DNA of 15,328 nt from Bacteroidales bacterium (GCA_004555055.1 SFJN01000167.1:1-15328), one strand, 5' to 3'. Numbered from the stretch's first letter, positions 6,805-13,670 are shown. Notes: a model not told the origin generated them from the letters alone. Numbers and translations: made by a program.

Positions 6805-9057
6805 GTGAAACAGGTAAGCAATGCTTACAAGTCCAGCATGAAAGCCATGCTCCGCAACCGCTCCTATGTGAAGATCGCTTTCTCCAATGTTGACACTTCT
6901 GCCGCAACAGACGGCAGTTGGGTCAGCAATGGAGCGCAGAGCTATTCCGAGTTCGATACGGTTGATTACAACTACGATTATCAAGCGTCCTACGCCGCTT
7001 TGGAGCTGAACCGGTGGGCTTTGGACGGAAATACCGTCATCGTTCCTGCTTCCGGCACGATGTATGATGGTTTCATTTCCTCCATTATGAGCAATGCCGA
7101 TGGCGGCTTTACAACTGCGGCGGTCATTACCCGTGAGTTTTCCGTTCCTCACACTTTCCCCGGACTGACGCTGACCTTTGACACCCGTTACAAAGAGTGG
7201 CCTGTCAGCGTGACCGTTGACTTCTATTTGAACGGAGAAGTGCTGGAAAGCACCACAGCCCCCGTAACCTCTGAAATCGTCCAGATCAACACCAGAGCGG
7301 CTTCCTGCGACAAGATTGTGATTACCTTTGGCAACACCCTTCCTTACCGCAGACCTCGCTTGGAAGATGTGCTGTACGGCGTACAGAAGGTGTTTACCAA
7401 CGAGAACATTATTTCCACACGGCAGTCTCATGATGTTGACCCTCTCAGCCGCAGACTTCCGCAGGAAACAATGCAGTTCGTGATTTTGGATTATGAACAC
7501 AATTATGACCCTGACAACCCGTCTGGTATCTATCAATATGTGGACAAGAATTCCCCGGTGTCTATCCAGTTCGGCTATGAGCTGCCGAATGGCAAGATCG
7601 AATGGCTGAAACCGGACAAGTATGTACTGAACAGCAAGCCCAAGGCCAGCAAAAATCAGGCTACCTTCTCCGGCACCGGCCTGATTGGAAGCCTGAGTGG
7701 AACCTTCTACAAGAGCAAGCTCGGCTCTAAGAATTTTTACGACATGGCTGAGGAAGTCCTTCTGGACGCTGGTCTGACACTTTCTGAGCAAGGCACAAAT
7801 CCGTGGGTCATTGACGAGAGCTTGAAGCAGATGTTCACCACGGCGGCTCTCCCCATTGATACCCACATGAATTGTCTACAACTGATCGCTCACGCTTGCC
7901 GTTGCCGTCTGTTCACAGACGATGACAATATCATTCACATTAAGCCTTTCGGCGTAAATGTGGTCGGTATTTACAGTGGCGTATGGGCTGACAACGGTCA
8001 TTTGTGGTACAGCGAGTGGGACACCGTTGACCGTGGCAACAGAGTCGGCAATACCTATGCCGCCTTGGAGCTGAACCGGTGGACACTGGACGGTGGAGAA
8101 CAGGTCATCATTGAAGACACAGACTCGTCCGGCAGAGGATTTGTCAGCGAGAGCATGACGAGAGCAGATGGAACCTATGCTACCGCTCCCGTATTCACCA
8201 AGACCTTCGATGTGTCCCATGATTTGCCTGTTCTGGCAATTCGCTTCGACACTCCTTTGGACGAGTACCCGACCTCCATTCAGGTCAAGTATTACAAGGG
8301 TTCCACCTTGCTTGATACGAAGACTGTCATGGGTATCACTTCTTCTGAGGTGTTTGTCAACAGCTCTCTCGCCATTGATTGTACCAAGATCGAGGTCACG
8401 ATGAACGGCGGTCTGCCTTACCGCAGAATGAGAGTGAGCAAGGTCTATTACAGAGAAACGGACTTCACGCTGGATTTCACCTCCATTGGTGAGAACAGTC
8501 AGTCTATCTCTAAGATTGACCAGCTCAAAGCTGTGTCTGTCGCCAAGTATGCCTATACGGTAGACGGTGACTCCCGCACACTCTATGAGGGAACGACCAC
8601 CGAAACTCAGCTCCATGTTGAGTTTTCTGGTCTTGCACAAGATGTTCAAATTTCGGTTTCTGGTGGGACGCTGGTATCTTCCAGCATTTACGCCAGAGCT
8701 GCGGATTTGGTGCTATCCTCCGGCACTAAGACCGTGGTCATCACCGGAAAGTCGCTGTCGGAAAACTCGGTGGTCGTTTCCTACCCCGTAAATCTGGACG
8801 GCGAGATCGACAAGGAGGAAAACCCCCTTATCACCAACGATGAAATGTGTTCGGCCTTGGCAAATCAGGTCATGAAGTATCTGCAAATGCGTAACACCTA
8901 CGAAGCAAGCTATCGTGGAAACCCGGAGCTGGAAGTGGGTGACATTATCGGTTTGCAGACGCTTTATACCGATGAAATGGACGCATTGATCTTGGTCGAT
9001 GAAATCACATTCAACGGCTCTCTGAGCGGAAAGATGAAGGTGAAAGGATTGATATGA
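6805..9057 (+). CDS. Tail hub / baseplate protein with an internally duplicated beta module
   Basis: A 750-residue protein starting at GTG 6805 with AAGGAGGTGG at 6791-6800. Residues about 205-380 hold a hub-like region (SHDVDPLSRRLPQETMQF, NSPVSIQFGYELPNG, FTDDDNIIHIKPFG). The C-terminal about 100 residues (ENPLITNDEMCSALANQV, SYRGNPELEVGDIIGLQTL) match the end of phage hub or tail-endopeptidase-type proteins. Two copies of a beta-sandwich-like module lie at residues about 28-205 and 382-555. Both contain YAALELNRW, a GF(I/V)S phrase, FDT and LPYRR. No peptidase motif is evident. The protein probably forms the tail tip after the distal tail protein. Its stop overlaps the next start by ATGA (9054-9057). 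Confidence 0.72.
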   Translation: MKQVSNAYKSSMKAMLRNRSYVKIAFSNVDTSAATDGSWVSNGAQSYSEFDTVDYNYDYQASYAALELNRWALDGNTVIVPASGTMYDGFISSIMSNADGGFTTAAVITREFSVPHTFPGLTLTFDTRYKEWPVSVTVDFYLNGEVLESTTAPVTSEIVQINTRAASCDKIVITFGNTLPYRRPRLEDVLYGVQKVFTNENIISTRQSHDVDPLSRRLPQETMQFVILDYEHNYDPDNPSGIYQYVDKNSPVSIQFGYELPNGKIEWLKPDKYVLNSKPKASKNQATFSGTGLIGSLSGTFYKSKLGSKNFYDMAEEVLLDAGLTLSEQGTNPWVIDESLKQMFTTAALPIDTHMNCLQLIAHACRCRLFTDDDNIIHIKPFGVNVVGIYSGVWADNGHLWYSEWDTVDRGNRVGNTYAALELNRWTLDGGEQVIIEDTDSSGRGFVSESMTRADGTYATAPVFTKTFDVSHDLPVLAIRFDTPLDEYPTSIQVKYYKGSTLLDTKTVMGITSSEVFVNSSLAIDCTKIEVTMNGGLPYRRMRVSKVYYRETDFTLDFTSIGENSQSISKIDQLKAVSVAKYAYTVDGDSRTLYEGTTTETQLHVEFSGLAQDVQISVSGGTLVSSSIYARAADLVLSSGTKTVVITGKSLSENSVVVSYPVNLDGEIDKEENPLITNDEMCSALANQVMKYLQMRNTYEASYRGNPELEVGDIIGLQTLYTDEMDALILVDEITFNGSLSGKMKVKGLI

Positions 9058-9647
9058 GTACCGTCATTGATACGCTGATCTATGACCGGACACAGGCCGA
9101 TGTGAACAGGGTTTTTACCCTGAAAAACAAAATCCTCACGGAAGGGCTTAATGCCCTTTCCGCTGAGGAAAAGGCCGAGTACATGGCAGGAATGAAGGGT
9201 GCCTACAACTACACCGATATGAACCGGGTAGGACAGGCGGTTGCTTACATTGCAAACCGCATGACTTCGCTTCCCTCGGAGCTTGCGGCTTACAGAGCGG
9301 AGAAAGGAGTAGACGATGACTCTATCTATGAGGTTCCTTATGACCCTGCTTCTGTGGTTGTTTCCGCAAAGACCGATTGGGTCATGGGAGATACGCCGAC
9401 ACAATCCCTTGCGAAAGCCTATCTCAACAACCTCACCGTTCTGCGAAAGCAGCTCACCCTTCCTGCTGACGCTCCGGCTGTCCCTACCACCTTAGACCAG
9501 CTCACCTATACCACGGCAAACAACATCGAATATCTGCTGTACCTCATTGATCTGACACTGACCGAAGTGGAAACCGAGCTGTATTCCAAAATTGATCGGA
9601 CGGTTGCCGCTTTCGCCTATGTCAATCTGTGTTACAGCGGGGAATAA
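9054..9647 (+). CDS. Tail-tip associated protein of unknown function
   Basis: A 197-residue protein translationally coupled to the hub gene (ATGA overlap). I do not recognise a named family. The N-terminus (TLIYDRTQADVNRVFTLKNK) and the phrase AYNYTDMNRVGQAVAYIANR recur in minor structural proteins of Clostridia phages. The rest is mainly helical (TPTQSLAKAYLNNLTVLRKQ; NNIEYLLYLIDLTLTEVE). There is no signal peptide or membrane segment. Its place between the hub and the DUF6273-like tail protein suggests a baseplate or fibre-attachment role. That role is inference. Confidence 0.5.
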   Translation: MSTVIDTLIYDRTQADVNRVFTLKNKILTEGLNALSAEEKAEYMAGMKGAYNYTDMNRVGQAVAYIANRMTSLPSELAAYRAEKGVDDDSIYEVPYDPASVVVSAKTDWVMGDTPTQSLAKAYLNNLTVLRKQLTLPADAPAVPTTLDQLTYTTANNIEYLLYLIDLTLTEVETELYSKIDRTVAAFAYVNLCYSGE

Positions 9648-9659
9648 GGAGGAAATTGA

Positions 9660-10673
9660 ATGAAAGACACAGTTATCAAGGGGGACGGCACCTCCCGAAC
9701 CCTCAAAGCCCCGGCGAGTATGCCGGAAACCTTTGAGGAATGGCGCAGTCAGCTTTTGGCTGGTAACGCCACAATGGACATTGGTCTGAACAGTGACGGT
9801 TGTACCGTGGTCGGTACTGCCATGAGCAAGGCCAATCTTCTGTCCGACACCACGAAAGCCGCTTTGGAGCTTTCTCAGAGCGACCCCACCGTGAATGACG
9901 CTCTGTATGCTCTGAGTCAGAAGACTCAACCGGCAGTTCTCAATGTCACCACCAACGCCGGGGTTGTGGTTACTGCCACCAAGGGTTCTAAGGTTCTGAG
10001 TGCAACCGCAGACAGTTCCGGCCTTGCAGTTTTGTACCCTGACGAGTTTGGAACATGGACGCTGAAAGCAACGATCAACGGAAAAACTCTGGAAGTTCCT
10101 TTCGTGATTGACGCAATCGCTGTCTTCAATACTTCTCTGACTACTGATCTTGAAGCCGCTTCTTGGGGACTCATTTCCGCAGTTGCCGAAGCAGGAAACG
10201 CCGCTTCCGTTTGGTCTGTTGGTGCTAAAAAGACTATCAAGCTCAACGGTGTGTCCTATACGGCTCAGATCATCGGTTTCAATCATGACACCAAAACCGC
10301 CGGTGGTAAAGCCGGTATTACCTTCCAGTTGGTCGATTGTTTGAACACCACCTACCAAATGAACAGTTCCAATACCAATGTCGGCGGCTGGAAAAGCTCT
10401 GCAATGCGCTCCCGCATGAGTGAATTCCTCGGTCAGTTGGACGAAGATTTGCAGAGTGTCATCAAGCCTGTGAACAAGCTGGTGTCCATCGGAAACAACA
10501 CCTCCACCATCGAGACTGTTTCTGATAAGCTGTTCCTGCTTTCGGAAGTCGAAATTTTTGGCTCTACGACCTATTCCTTTGCCGGTGAGGGTTCTCAGTA
10601 TGACTGGTACAAGGCCGGTAACACGAGGGTCAAGAAAGTCAATGGTTCTGCGGCCCCGGAAGGGGCGGTGTAG
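9660..10673 (+). CDS. DUF6273-like tail protein, presumed DGR target lacking its variable repeat
   Basis: A 337-residue protein with AAGGAGG in front of ATG 9660. Residues 1-85 look like a tail-attachment region. Residues about 90-155 form an Ig-like or regulatory-like beta domain (VLNVTTNAGVVVTATKGSKV). Residues about 165-331 match the DUF6273 region (GVSYTAQIIGFNHDT, KLFLLSEVEIFGSTTYSFAG, YDWYKAGNTRVKKVNGSA). In DGR-linked relatives NGSA is followed by a W-W-x-R-S-P stretch and a variable C-type-lectin-like end. Here residues 332-337 are APEGAV and then TAG. The last eight bases matching the TR (GTTCTGCG, 10645-10652) run straight into a GCCCC-GGAA-GGGGC hairpin. The protein therefore looks like a receptor-binding tail protein truncated at the VR boundary. 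Confidence 0.72.
   Translation: MKDTVIKGDGTSRTLKAPASMPETFEEWRSQLLAGNATMDIGLNSDGCTVVGTAMSKANLLSDTTKAALELSQSDPTVNDALYALSQKTQPAVLNVTTNAGVVVTATKGSKVLSATADSSGLAVLYPDEFGTWTLKATINGKTLEVPFVIDAIAVFNTSLTTDLEAASWGLISAVAEAGNAASVWSVGAKKTIKLNGVSYTAQIIGFNHDTKTAGGKAGITFQLVDCLNTTYQMNSSNTNVGGWKSSAMRSRMSEFLGQLDEDLQSVIKPVNKLVSIGNNTSTIETVSDKLFLLSEVEIFGSTTYSFAGEGSQYDWYKAGNTRVKKVNGSAAPEGAV
10653..10666 (+). other. Hairpin with GGAA loop at the expected end of the variable repeat
   Basis: GCCCC (10653-10657), loop GGAA (10658-10661) and GGGGC (10662-10666) form a perfect five-pair stem. Phage DGRs are known to carry a hairpin or cruciform with a GRNA-type loop just downstream of the VR that stimulates retrohoming. 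GGAA fits that loop pattern, although this stem is shorter than most described examples. It starts directly after the last TR-matching base. It lacks a U tract, so it does not look like a terminator. Confidence 0.5.
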
Positions 10674-10691
10674 AAAGGAGAGAATGTTGGC

Positions 10692-11120
10692 GTGTCAGTC
10701 ATCAAGTCCATGCGTGGAGAAAGCACTATGCAGTTTGTGGAAACCGCAAGACGGTTGGAGCTTCATGCCTTTTCCGTCTGTACCAAGTCTCCCAAACGGT
10801 ATAGCACTCTGCTGACCAACCGCATTTTCGAGCTTGCTTCCACGGTTCATGAGGAAGTCAGAGCTGCCAACAACATTTATCCGAAGAACAAGCACGAAGC
10901 GCAAATGCGGCGAGATCACCTGACCAACGCCAACATTGCTCTCCAAAACCTCAGTCCGAAGCTGACCTTGCTCTATGACGCTATTCTCCAAAATCCTGAA
11001 AAATGTCCGTGGATTGACCATGCCATGAAGGAATTTGGAGAGTACATCGTAGATGAAGCACAGCTCATTTCCAAAGTAAAGAAGTCTGACAACGAGAGGT
11101 TCAAAGACCTCCCGGACTAA
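10692..11120 (+). CDS. avd: Avd-like DGR accessory protein
   Basis: A 142-residue protein. GTG 10692 lies 11 bases after GAAAGGAG; ATG 10710 and ATG 10728 are in-frame alternatives. It is rich in helices: VETARRLELHAFSVCTKSPK, TNRIFELASTVHEEVRAANN, AQMRRDHLTNANIALQNLSP, then MKEFGEYIVDEAQLISKV. This fits the four-helix bundle of Avd proteins, which form a basic pentamer, bind the reverse transcriptase and TR RNA, and are needed for mutagenic cDNA synthesis. Its place between the target gene and TR-RT is the classic DGR order. Length is slightly above the 128 residues of the Bordetella phage protein. The assignment rests on helical pattern plus context. Confidence 0.75.
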   Translation: MSVIKSMRGESTMQFVETARRLELHAFSVCTKSPKRYSTLLTNRIFELASTVHEEVRAANNIYPKNKHEAQMRRDHLTNANIALQNLSPKLTLLYDAILQNPEKCPWIDHAMKEFGEYIVDEAQLISKVKKSDNERFKDLPD

Positions 11121-11156
11121 GATTTCTATATGGGTCAAGTCCTGCTACTCTTTGTC

Positions 11157-11299
11157 GTTCTGCGAACAACTGGTGGGAGCGTTCTCCTAATAGCGGCAAC
11201 ACCAACAACTTCTGCAATGTCAACAGCAACGGCAACGCCAACAATAACAACGCCAGCAACAGCAATGGCGTGTCCTTCGGACTCTGCAACTTCGTATAG
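11157..11299 (+). repeat. DGR template repeat (TR)
   Basis: Read in the phase of the target gene, this stretch gives SANNWWERSPNSGNTNNFCN, then an Asn-rich run, then NGVSFGLCNFV and a stop at 11297-11299. Sixteen of the 35 codons between 11165 and 11269 are AAC or AAT. That is the hallmark of a DGR template, because adenine-directed mutagenesis of AAY codons yields many residues without stops. The 5' edge is set by GTTCTGCG, shared with the end of the upstream tail gene. The 3' part (TTCGGACTCTGC) would contain the IMH* element. The region is expected to act as RNA and not as a protein-coding gene. Confidence 0.85.
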
Positions 11300-11509
11300 G
11301 TCAGTCGTAGTAACCCCATTGGGCGAAATCAGTACCTTTTGCAGAGGGAGGGCTTGTTCCCGACCTTTAGGCCAAAACATTCCTTCGATGTAGTCAGCCG
11401 GACGCTGCTTGCATGGTGCGAAATGTACGGTATCGCATTTCATGGCTGGTACTACCACGCAGTTAGAACCCGTACCCGACAATAATACTGTACGGAGGAA
11501 ACCCTTTTT
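11300..11509 (+). ncRNA. DGR RNA spacer between TR and the reverse transcriptase
   Basis: About 210 bases with no well-supported gene. In the Bordetella phage DGR the template RNA extends from the end of avd, through TR, into the spacer before the RT gene, and that spacer is needed for cDNA priming and binding of RT-Avd. By analogy this stretch is probably the 3' part of the template RNA. One frame (11300-11485, same phase as the TR codons) is open for 61 codons before TAA 11483-11485 but has no start with an RBS. The end of the spacer carries GGAGG at 11494-11498 for the RT gene. Confidence 0.5.
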
Positions 11510-12658
11510 ATGACAAGTGAAGAACGGAGAGAAGCACGGTATCAGCGCAGGAAAGCCAAGCGGGACGAAGCTCGTCTAAAGCGAAGCATGACCTGTGGTG
11601 ATTTTGAGGAAGTCTTTTCGTTCCGGCACCTTTACCTTTCCGGGAAGAAATGCTGTAAAGGCGTTTACTGGAAGAATTCAACCCAACGGTATATCGGCAA
11701 TATCATTCCGAACACCGCAAAGACCCTTCGAGAGCTGGAAACAAACAGCTTTCACCACCGTGGCTTTCATGAGTTTGACATCATGGAGCGAGGGAAGAAA
11801 CGGCACATTCGCTCAGTCCACATCACGGAACGAGCTGTGCAGAAATGTCTATGTGATTACTGCATTGTACCTATCTATTCCGCTTCCTTCATTCATGACA
11901 ATTCTGCAAGTCTGAAACACCGTGGCATGGATTACGCACTGAGAAGAATGGTCTGCCACTTACAGCGGCACTACCGTAAGCACGGTCTGAAAGGCGGTAT
12001 CTTGCTCTATGATTTTCACAGTTTCTTCGACTCGGCTCCGCATGAACCTCTATTCAGAGAAGCAGAAAAGCGGCTCCATGACCCAAGGCTGAGGGAGCTT
12101 GCCAACAGCTTCATTCTGGATTTCGGAGAAGTAGGTCTTGGTCTTGGCAGTCAGGTTTCTCAGACAAATGCGCTCCTTCTGCCGAACCCGCTTGACCACT
12201 TTTTCAAAGAAGTCCTGCGGGTTAAAGCCTATGGTCGATACATGGACGATGGCTATGCCATTCATGAGGATATAGATTATCTGTACCTCTGTTTGGAATG
12301 TGCTGATCTGATATGTCAGGAAATCGGTTTAGAGCTGAACCGCAAGAAAACCGTGGTCGTTCCTCTGGAAGATTTCTACCGTTGGCTGAAAACAAAATTC
12401 ATTCTGACTCCAACCGGGAAGGTCGTTCTGAAAATGAACAAGGAGTCCACCAAGATCATTCGGAGAAAGCTCCGCAGCTTTAAGGGAAAATATGAAAACG
12501 GCGGCATGACCTTGAAGGACATTCGCAGTTCCCTTGACAGCTATCATGGTCACATGAAGCGGGGCAACAGCTACAAGGTGTGTCAAAGCACCGATCACTA
12601 TTTCAAATCACTGTTTGGGTTCTACCCGGACAAGAAAGGTTGGAACGCTCATGTATAA
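11510..12658 (+). CDS. DGR reverse transcriptase
   Basis: A 382-residue protein with GGAGG 11 bases before ATG 11510. The N-terminus is basic (EERREARYQRRKAKRDEARL). RT motifs in order: the region with KRHIRSVHITERAVQ, LYDFHSFFDSAPH with catalytic Asp168, GSQVSQ at about residues 213-218, and YMDD at 244-247. GxxxSQ in motif 4 is the pattern that separates DGR reverse transcriptases from group II intron and retron enzymes. No maturase or endonuclease domain follows. The C-terminus (SLDSYHGHMKRGNSYK) matches the usual thumb-like end. The enzyme copies TR RNA with errors at adenines. All catalytic residues are present, so the enzyme looks functional. Confidence 0.93.
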   Translation: MTSEERREARYQRRKAKRDEARLKRSMTCGDFEEVFSFRHLYLSGKKCCKGVYWKNSTQRYIGNIIPNTAKTLRELETNSFHHRGFHEFDIMERGKKRHIRSVHITERAVQKCLCDYCIVPIYSASFIHDNSASLKHRGMDYALRRMVCHLQRHYRKHGLKGGILLYDFHSFFDSAPHEPLFREAEKRLHDPRLRELANSFILDFGEVGLGLGSQVSQTNALLLPNPLDHFFKEVLRVKAYGRYMDDGYAIHEDIDYLYLCLECADLICQEIGLELNRKKTVVVPLEDFYRWLKTKFILTPTGKVVLKMNKESTKIIRRKLRSFKGKYENGGMTLKDIRSSLDSYHGHMKRGNSYKVCQSTDHYFKSLFGFYPDKKGWNAHV

Positions 12659-12965
12659 GATCATGAAAGAAAACACAGCTCTGGCGGTTGTCACGACTCC
12701 GGTGTGGGTCAAAATGCAGGACAACGGTTCCTTTGCTCTTTGCGAGGAAGCGGAAGCTCAGGGGGTGGTCGTTGATGGCACTGTGTACCATGTTTCCGGA
12801 AGACCGGAGATCGAGGGTCACGAAACCGTCATTCTCGGTGAGATTACCGAAACGGCCTATCAGAGAGAACAGGCCGCAGAGCAGGAAGCCAAGCAGCTCC
12901 AAATGGACACGGCTCTTGCCGAGCTGTCCATTCTGATCGCCAGCGCAATTCCGGCGGCTGAGTAA
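12651..12965 (+). CDS. Small phage protein of unknown function downstream of the RT
   Basis: ATG 12651 overlaps the RT stop (12656-12658) and gives 104 residues; ATG 12663 is an alternative. The frame also extends upstream to 12615 inside RT, which is unlikely to be used. Residues 1-65 are beta-rich (ALAVVTTPVWVKMQDNGSFA, GVVVDGTVYHVSGRPEIEG). They are followed by a Gln/Glu/Ala-rich helix (AYQREQAAEQEAKQLQMDTA). Short proteins of this kind often precede XkdX genes in Clostridia phages and are counted as tail proteins. I cannot assign a function. The overlap with RT may only reflect insertion of the DGR between two tail genes. Confidence 0.6.
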   Translation: MYKIMKENTALAVVTTPVWVKMQDNGSFALCEEAEAQGVVVDGTVYHVSGRPEIEGHETVILGEITETAYQREQAAEQEAKQLQMDTALAELSILIASAIPAAE

Positions 12966-12982
12966 AACAGGAGGTAAGAGAA

Positions 12983-13117
12983 ATGTTCAACAAGGATAGT
13001 GGTCTGGTAAAGGCGTGGGTGAACCTGATTAAACAGGGTGCCTATACCATCGAACAGGTTCCTAACCTGAGCAATCTCCGTGAGGTGGTTGCTTCCGTTC
13101 TGGAAGGAGGTGAATGA
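12983..13117 (+). CDS. XkdX-like small protein, copy 1
   Basis: A 44-residue protein with CAGGAGGTAAGAG before ATG 12983. The sequence FNKDSGLVKAWVNLIKQGAY, then TIEQVPNLSNLREVV, matches the XkdX family of very short phage proteins found near tail-fibre and lysis genes. In that family a Trp near residue 12 and a P-x-L-x-N-L stretch are typical. The biochemical role of XkdX is not established. A paralogue follows directly, and this gene's last codons (GGAGGTGAATGA) supply the RBS for it. Confidence 0.75.
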   Translation: MFNKDSGLVKAWVNLIKQGAYTIEQVPNLSNLREVVASVLEGGE

Positions 13118-13119
13118 CG

Positions 13120-13257
13120 ATGAAGTTTACCAAGGATAGCGGTCTGGTCAAGACTTGGGTCAGTCTGGTGCTGTGCGGCGTGTTCACGCTCGATCAGGTT
13201 CCCAACCTGTTCAACCTGAAAACCGTGGTCAGCGAGATCATCAATTCCGTGGTGTAA
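13120..13257 (+). CDS. XkdX-like small protein, copy 2
   Basis: A 45-residue protein starting at ATG 13120, nine bases after GGAGG. The in-frame ATG at 13114 is too close to the RBS. The sequence KFTKDSGLVKTWVSLVLCGV, then FTLDQVPNLFNLKTVV, lines up with the preceding gene along its whole length: KDSGLVK.WV, then a short variable part, then QVPNL.NL..VV. The two are clearly tandem duplicates. The middle of this copy is more hydrophobic (VSLVLCGVF). Function is unknown. Confidence 0.75.
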   Translation: MKFTKDSGLVKTWVSLVLCGVFTLDQVPNLFNLKTVVSEIINSVV

Positions 13258-13271
13258 GCAGGAGGTCGGAC

Positions 13272-13532
13272 ATGAGCGAAGCAATCATTGTAGCCCTTAT
13301 CACGGGTGGGCTGAGTCTTCTCGGTATCATCTATTCTTCCAACAAGACGGCTCAGGCTATGGACTCCAAGCTGGACAAGCAGCAAGCCGTTATGGAAACG
13401 AAGATGGACGAGCTTACCCGTGAGGTAAGGGAACACAACAATTTTGCCAAGCGTATGCCCGTGGTCGAGGAACAGATCAAGGTCATCAATCACCGCATTG
13501 AGGACTTGGAGGAATACCACAAAGGGGCGTAA
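13272..13532 (+). CDS. Small membrane-anchored coiled-coil protein
   Basis: An 86-residue protein with GCAGGAGGTCGGAC before ATG 13272. The frame is open further upstream to 13155, but that part overlaps the XkdX copy. Residues 4-22 (AIIVALITGGLSLLGIIYS) form one transmembrane helix. The rest is a charged helix with heptad character (MDSKLDKQQAVMETKMDELT, EEQIKVINHRIEDLEEY). The single N-terminal membrane helix plus coiled coil, placed before the holin, recalls lysis-associated proteins of the XhlA kind, although XhlA usually has the opposite order. The role in lysis is inferred from position. Confidence 0.65.
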   Translation: MSEAIIVALITGGLSLLGIIYSSNKTAQAMDSKLDKQQAVMETKMDELTREVREHNNFAKRMPVVEEQIKVINHRIEDLEEYHKGA

Positions 13533-13540
13533 AGCGAAAA

Positions 13541-13653
13541 TTCAGTGAGTTTAGTGAATGATTTGGGCTTTTTCCTACAAAGTCCTCTTATAGAACGCTC
13601 TCTATAAGGGAGTTTATACGAAAATGGCTCGATTATTCACTAAACTCACTAAA
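13541..13653. repeat. Nested inverted repeat before the holin gene
   Basis: Outer arms at 13544-13562 and 13632-13650 pair over 19 positions with one G.T. The core of 16 bases (ATTCACTAAACTCACT on the right) is a perfect inverted match. Each arm itself repeats a motif: the right side is TCACTAAAC followed by TCACTAAAA. Inside lies a second hairpin, CTTATAGA (13587-13594) with TCTATAAG (13601-13608). The right outer arm ends just before the holin RBS AAAGGAG (13657-13663). Possible roles are control of lysis timing, a protein-binding site with iteron-like repeats, or a small mobile or palindromic element. Confidence 0.7.
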
Positions 13654-13670
13654 ACGAAAGGAGAAGTCTC

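Noticed and set aside
6130..7866. Reverse-strand 578-residue open frame opposite the hub gene
   Set aside because: It spans several real + strand genes and their RBSs and has no recognisable domain, so it is a codon-bias shadow.
10653..10666. GCCCC-GGAA-GGGGC as a transcription terminator of the tail protein gene
   Set aside because: No U tract follows; the sequence runs straight into the avd RBS.
10688..10696. TGGCGTGTC shared between the avd start and TR 11266-11274, as a possible VR remnant
   Set aside because: Only nine bases match, flanking bases differ, and it lies past the hairpin and stop codon. Chance is a sufficient explanation.
11135..11482. Reverse-strand 115-residue open frame across the TR and spacer
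   Set aside because: Its second half is a Val/Ala/Gly run created by the AAC repeats of the TR. There is no RBS, and TR function is explained by the DGR.
13624..13670. Short open frame starting at ATG 13624 (ARLFTKLTKTKGE)
   Set aside because: No RBS, it overlaps the holin start out of frame, and it consists mostly of the inverted repeat arm.
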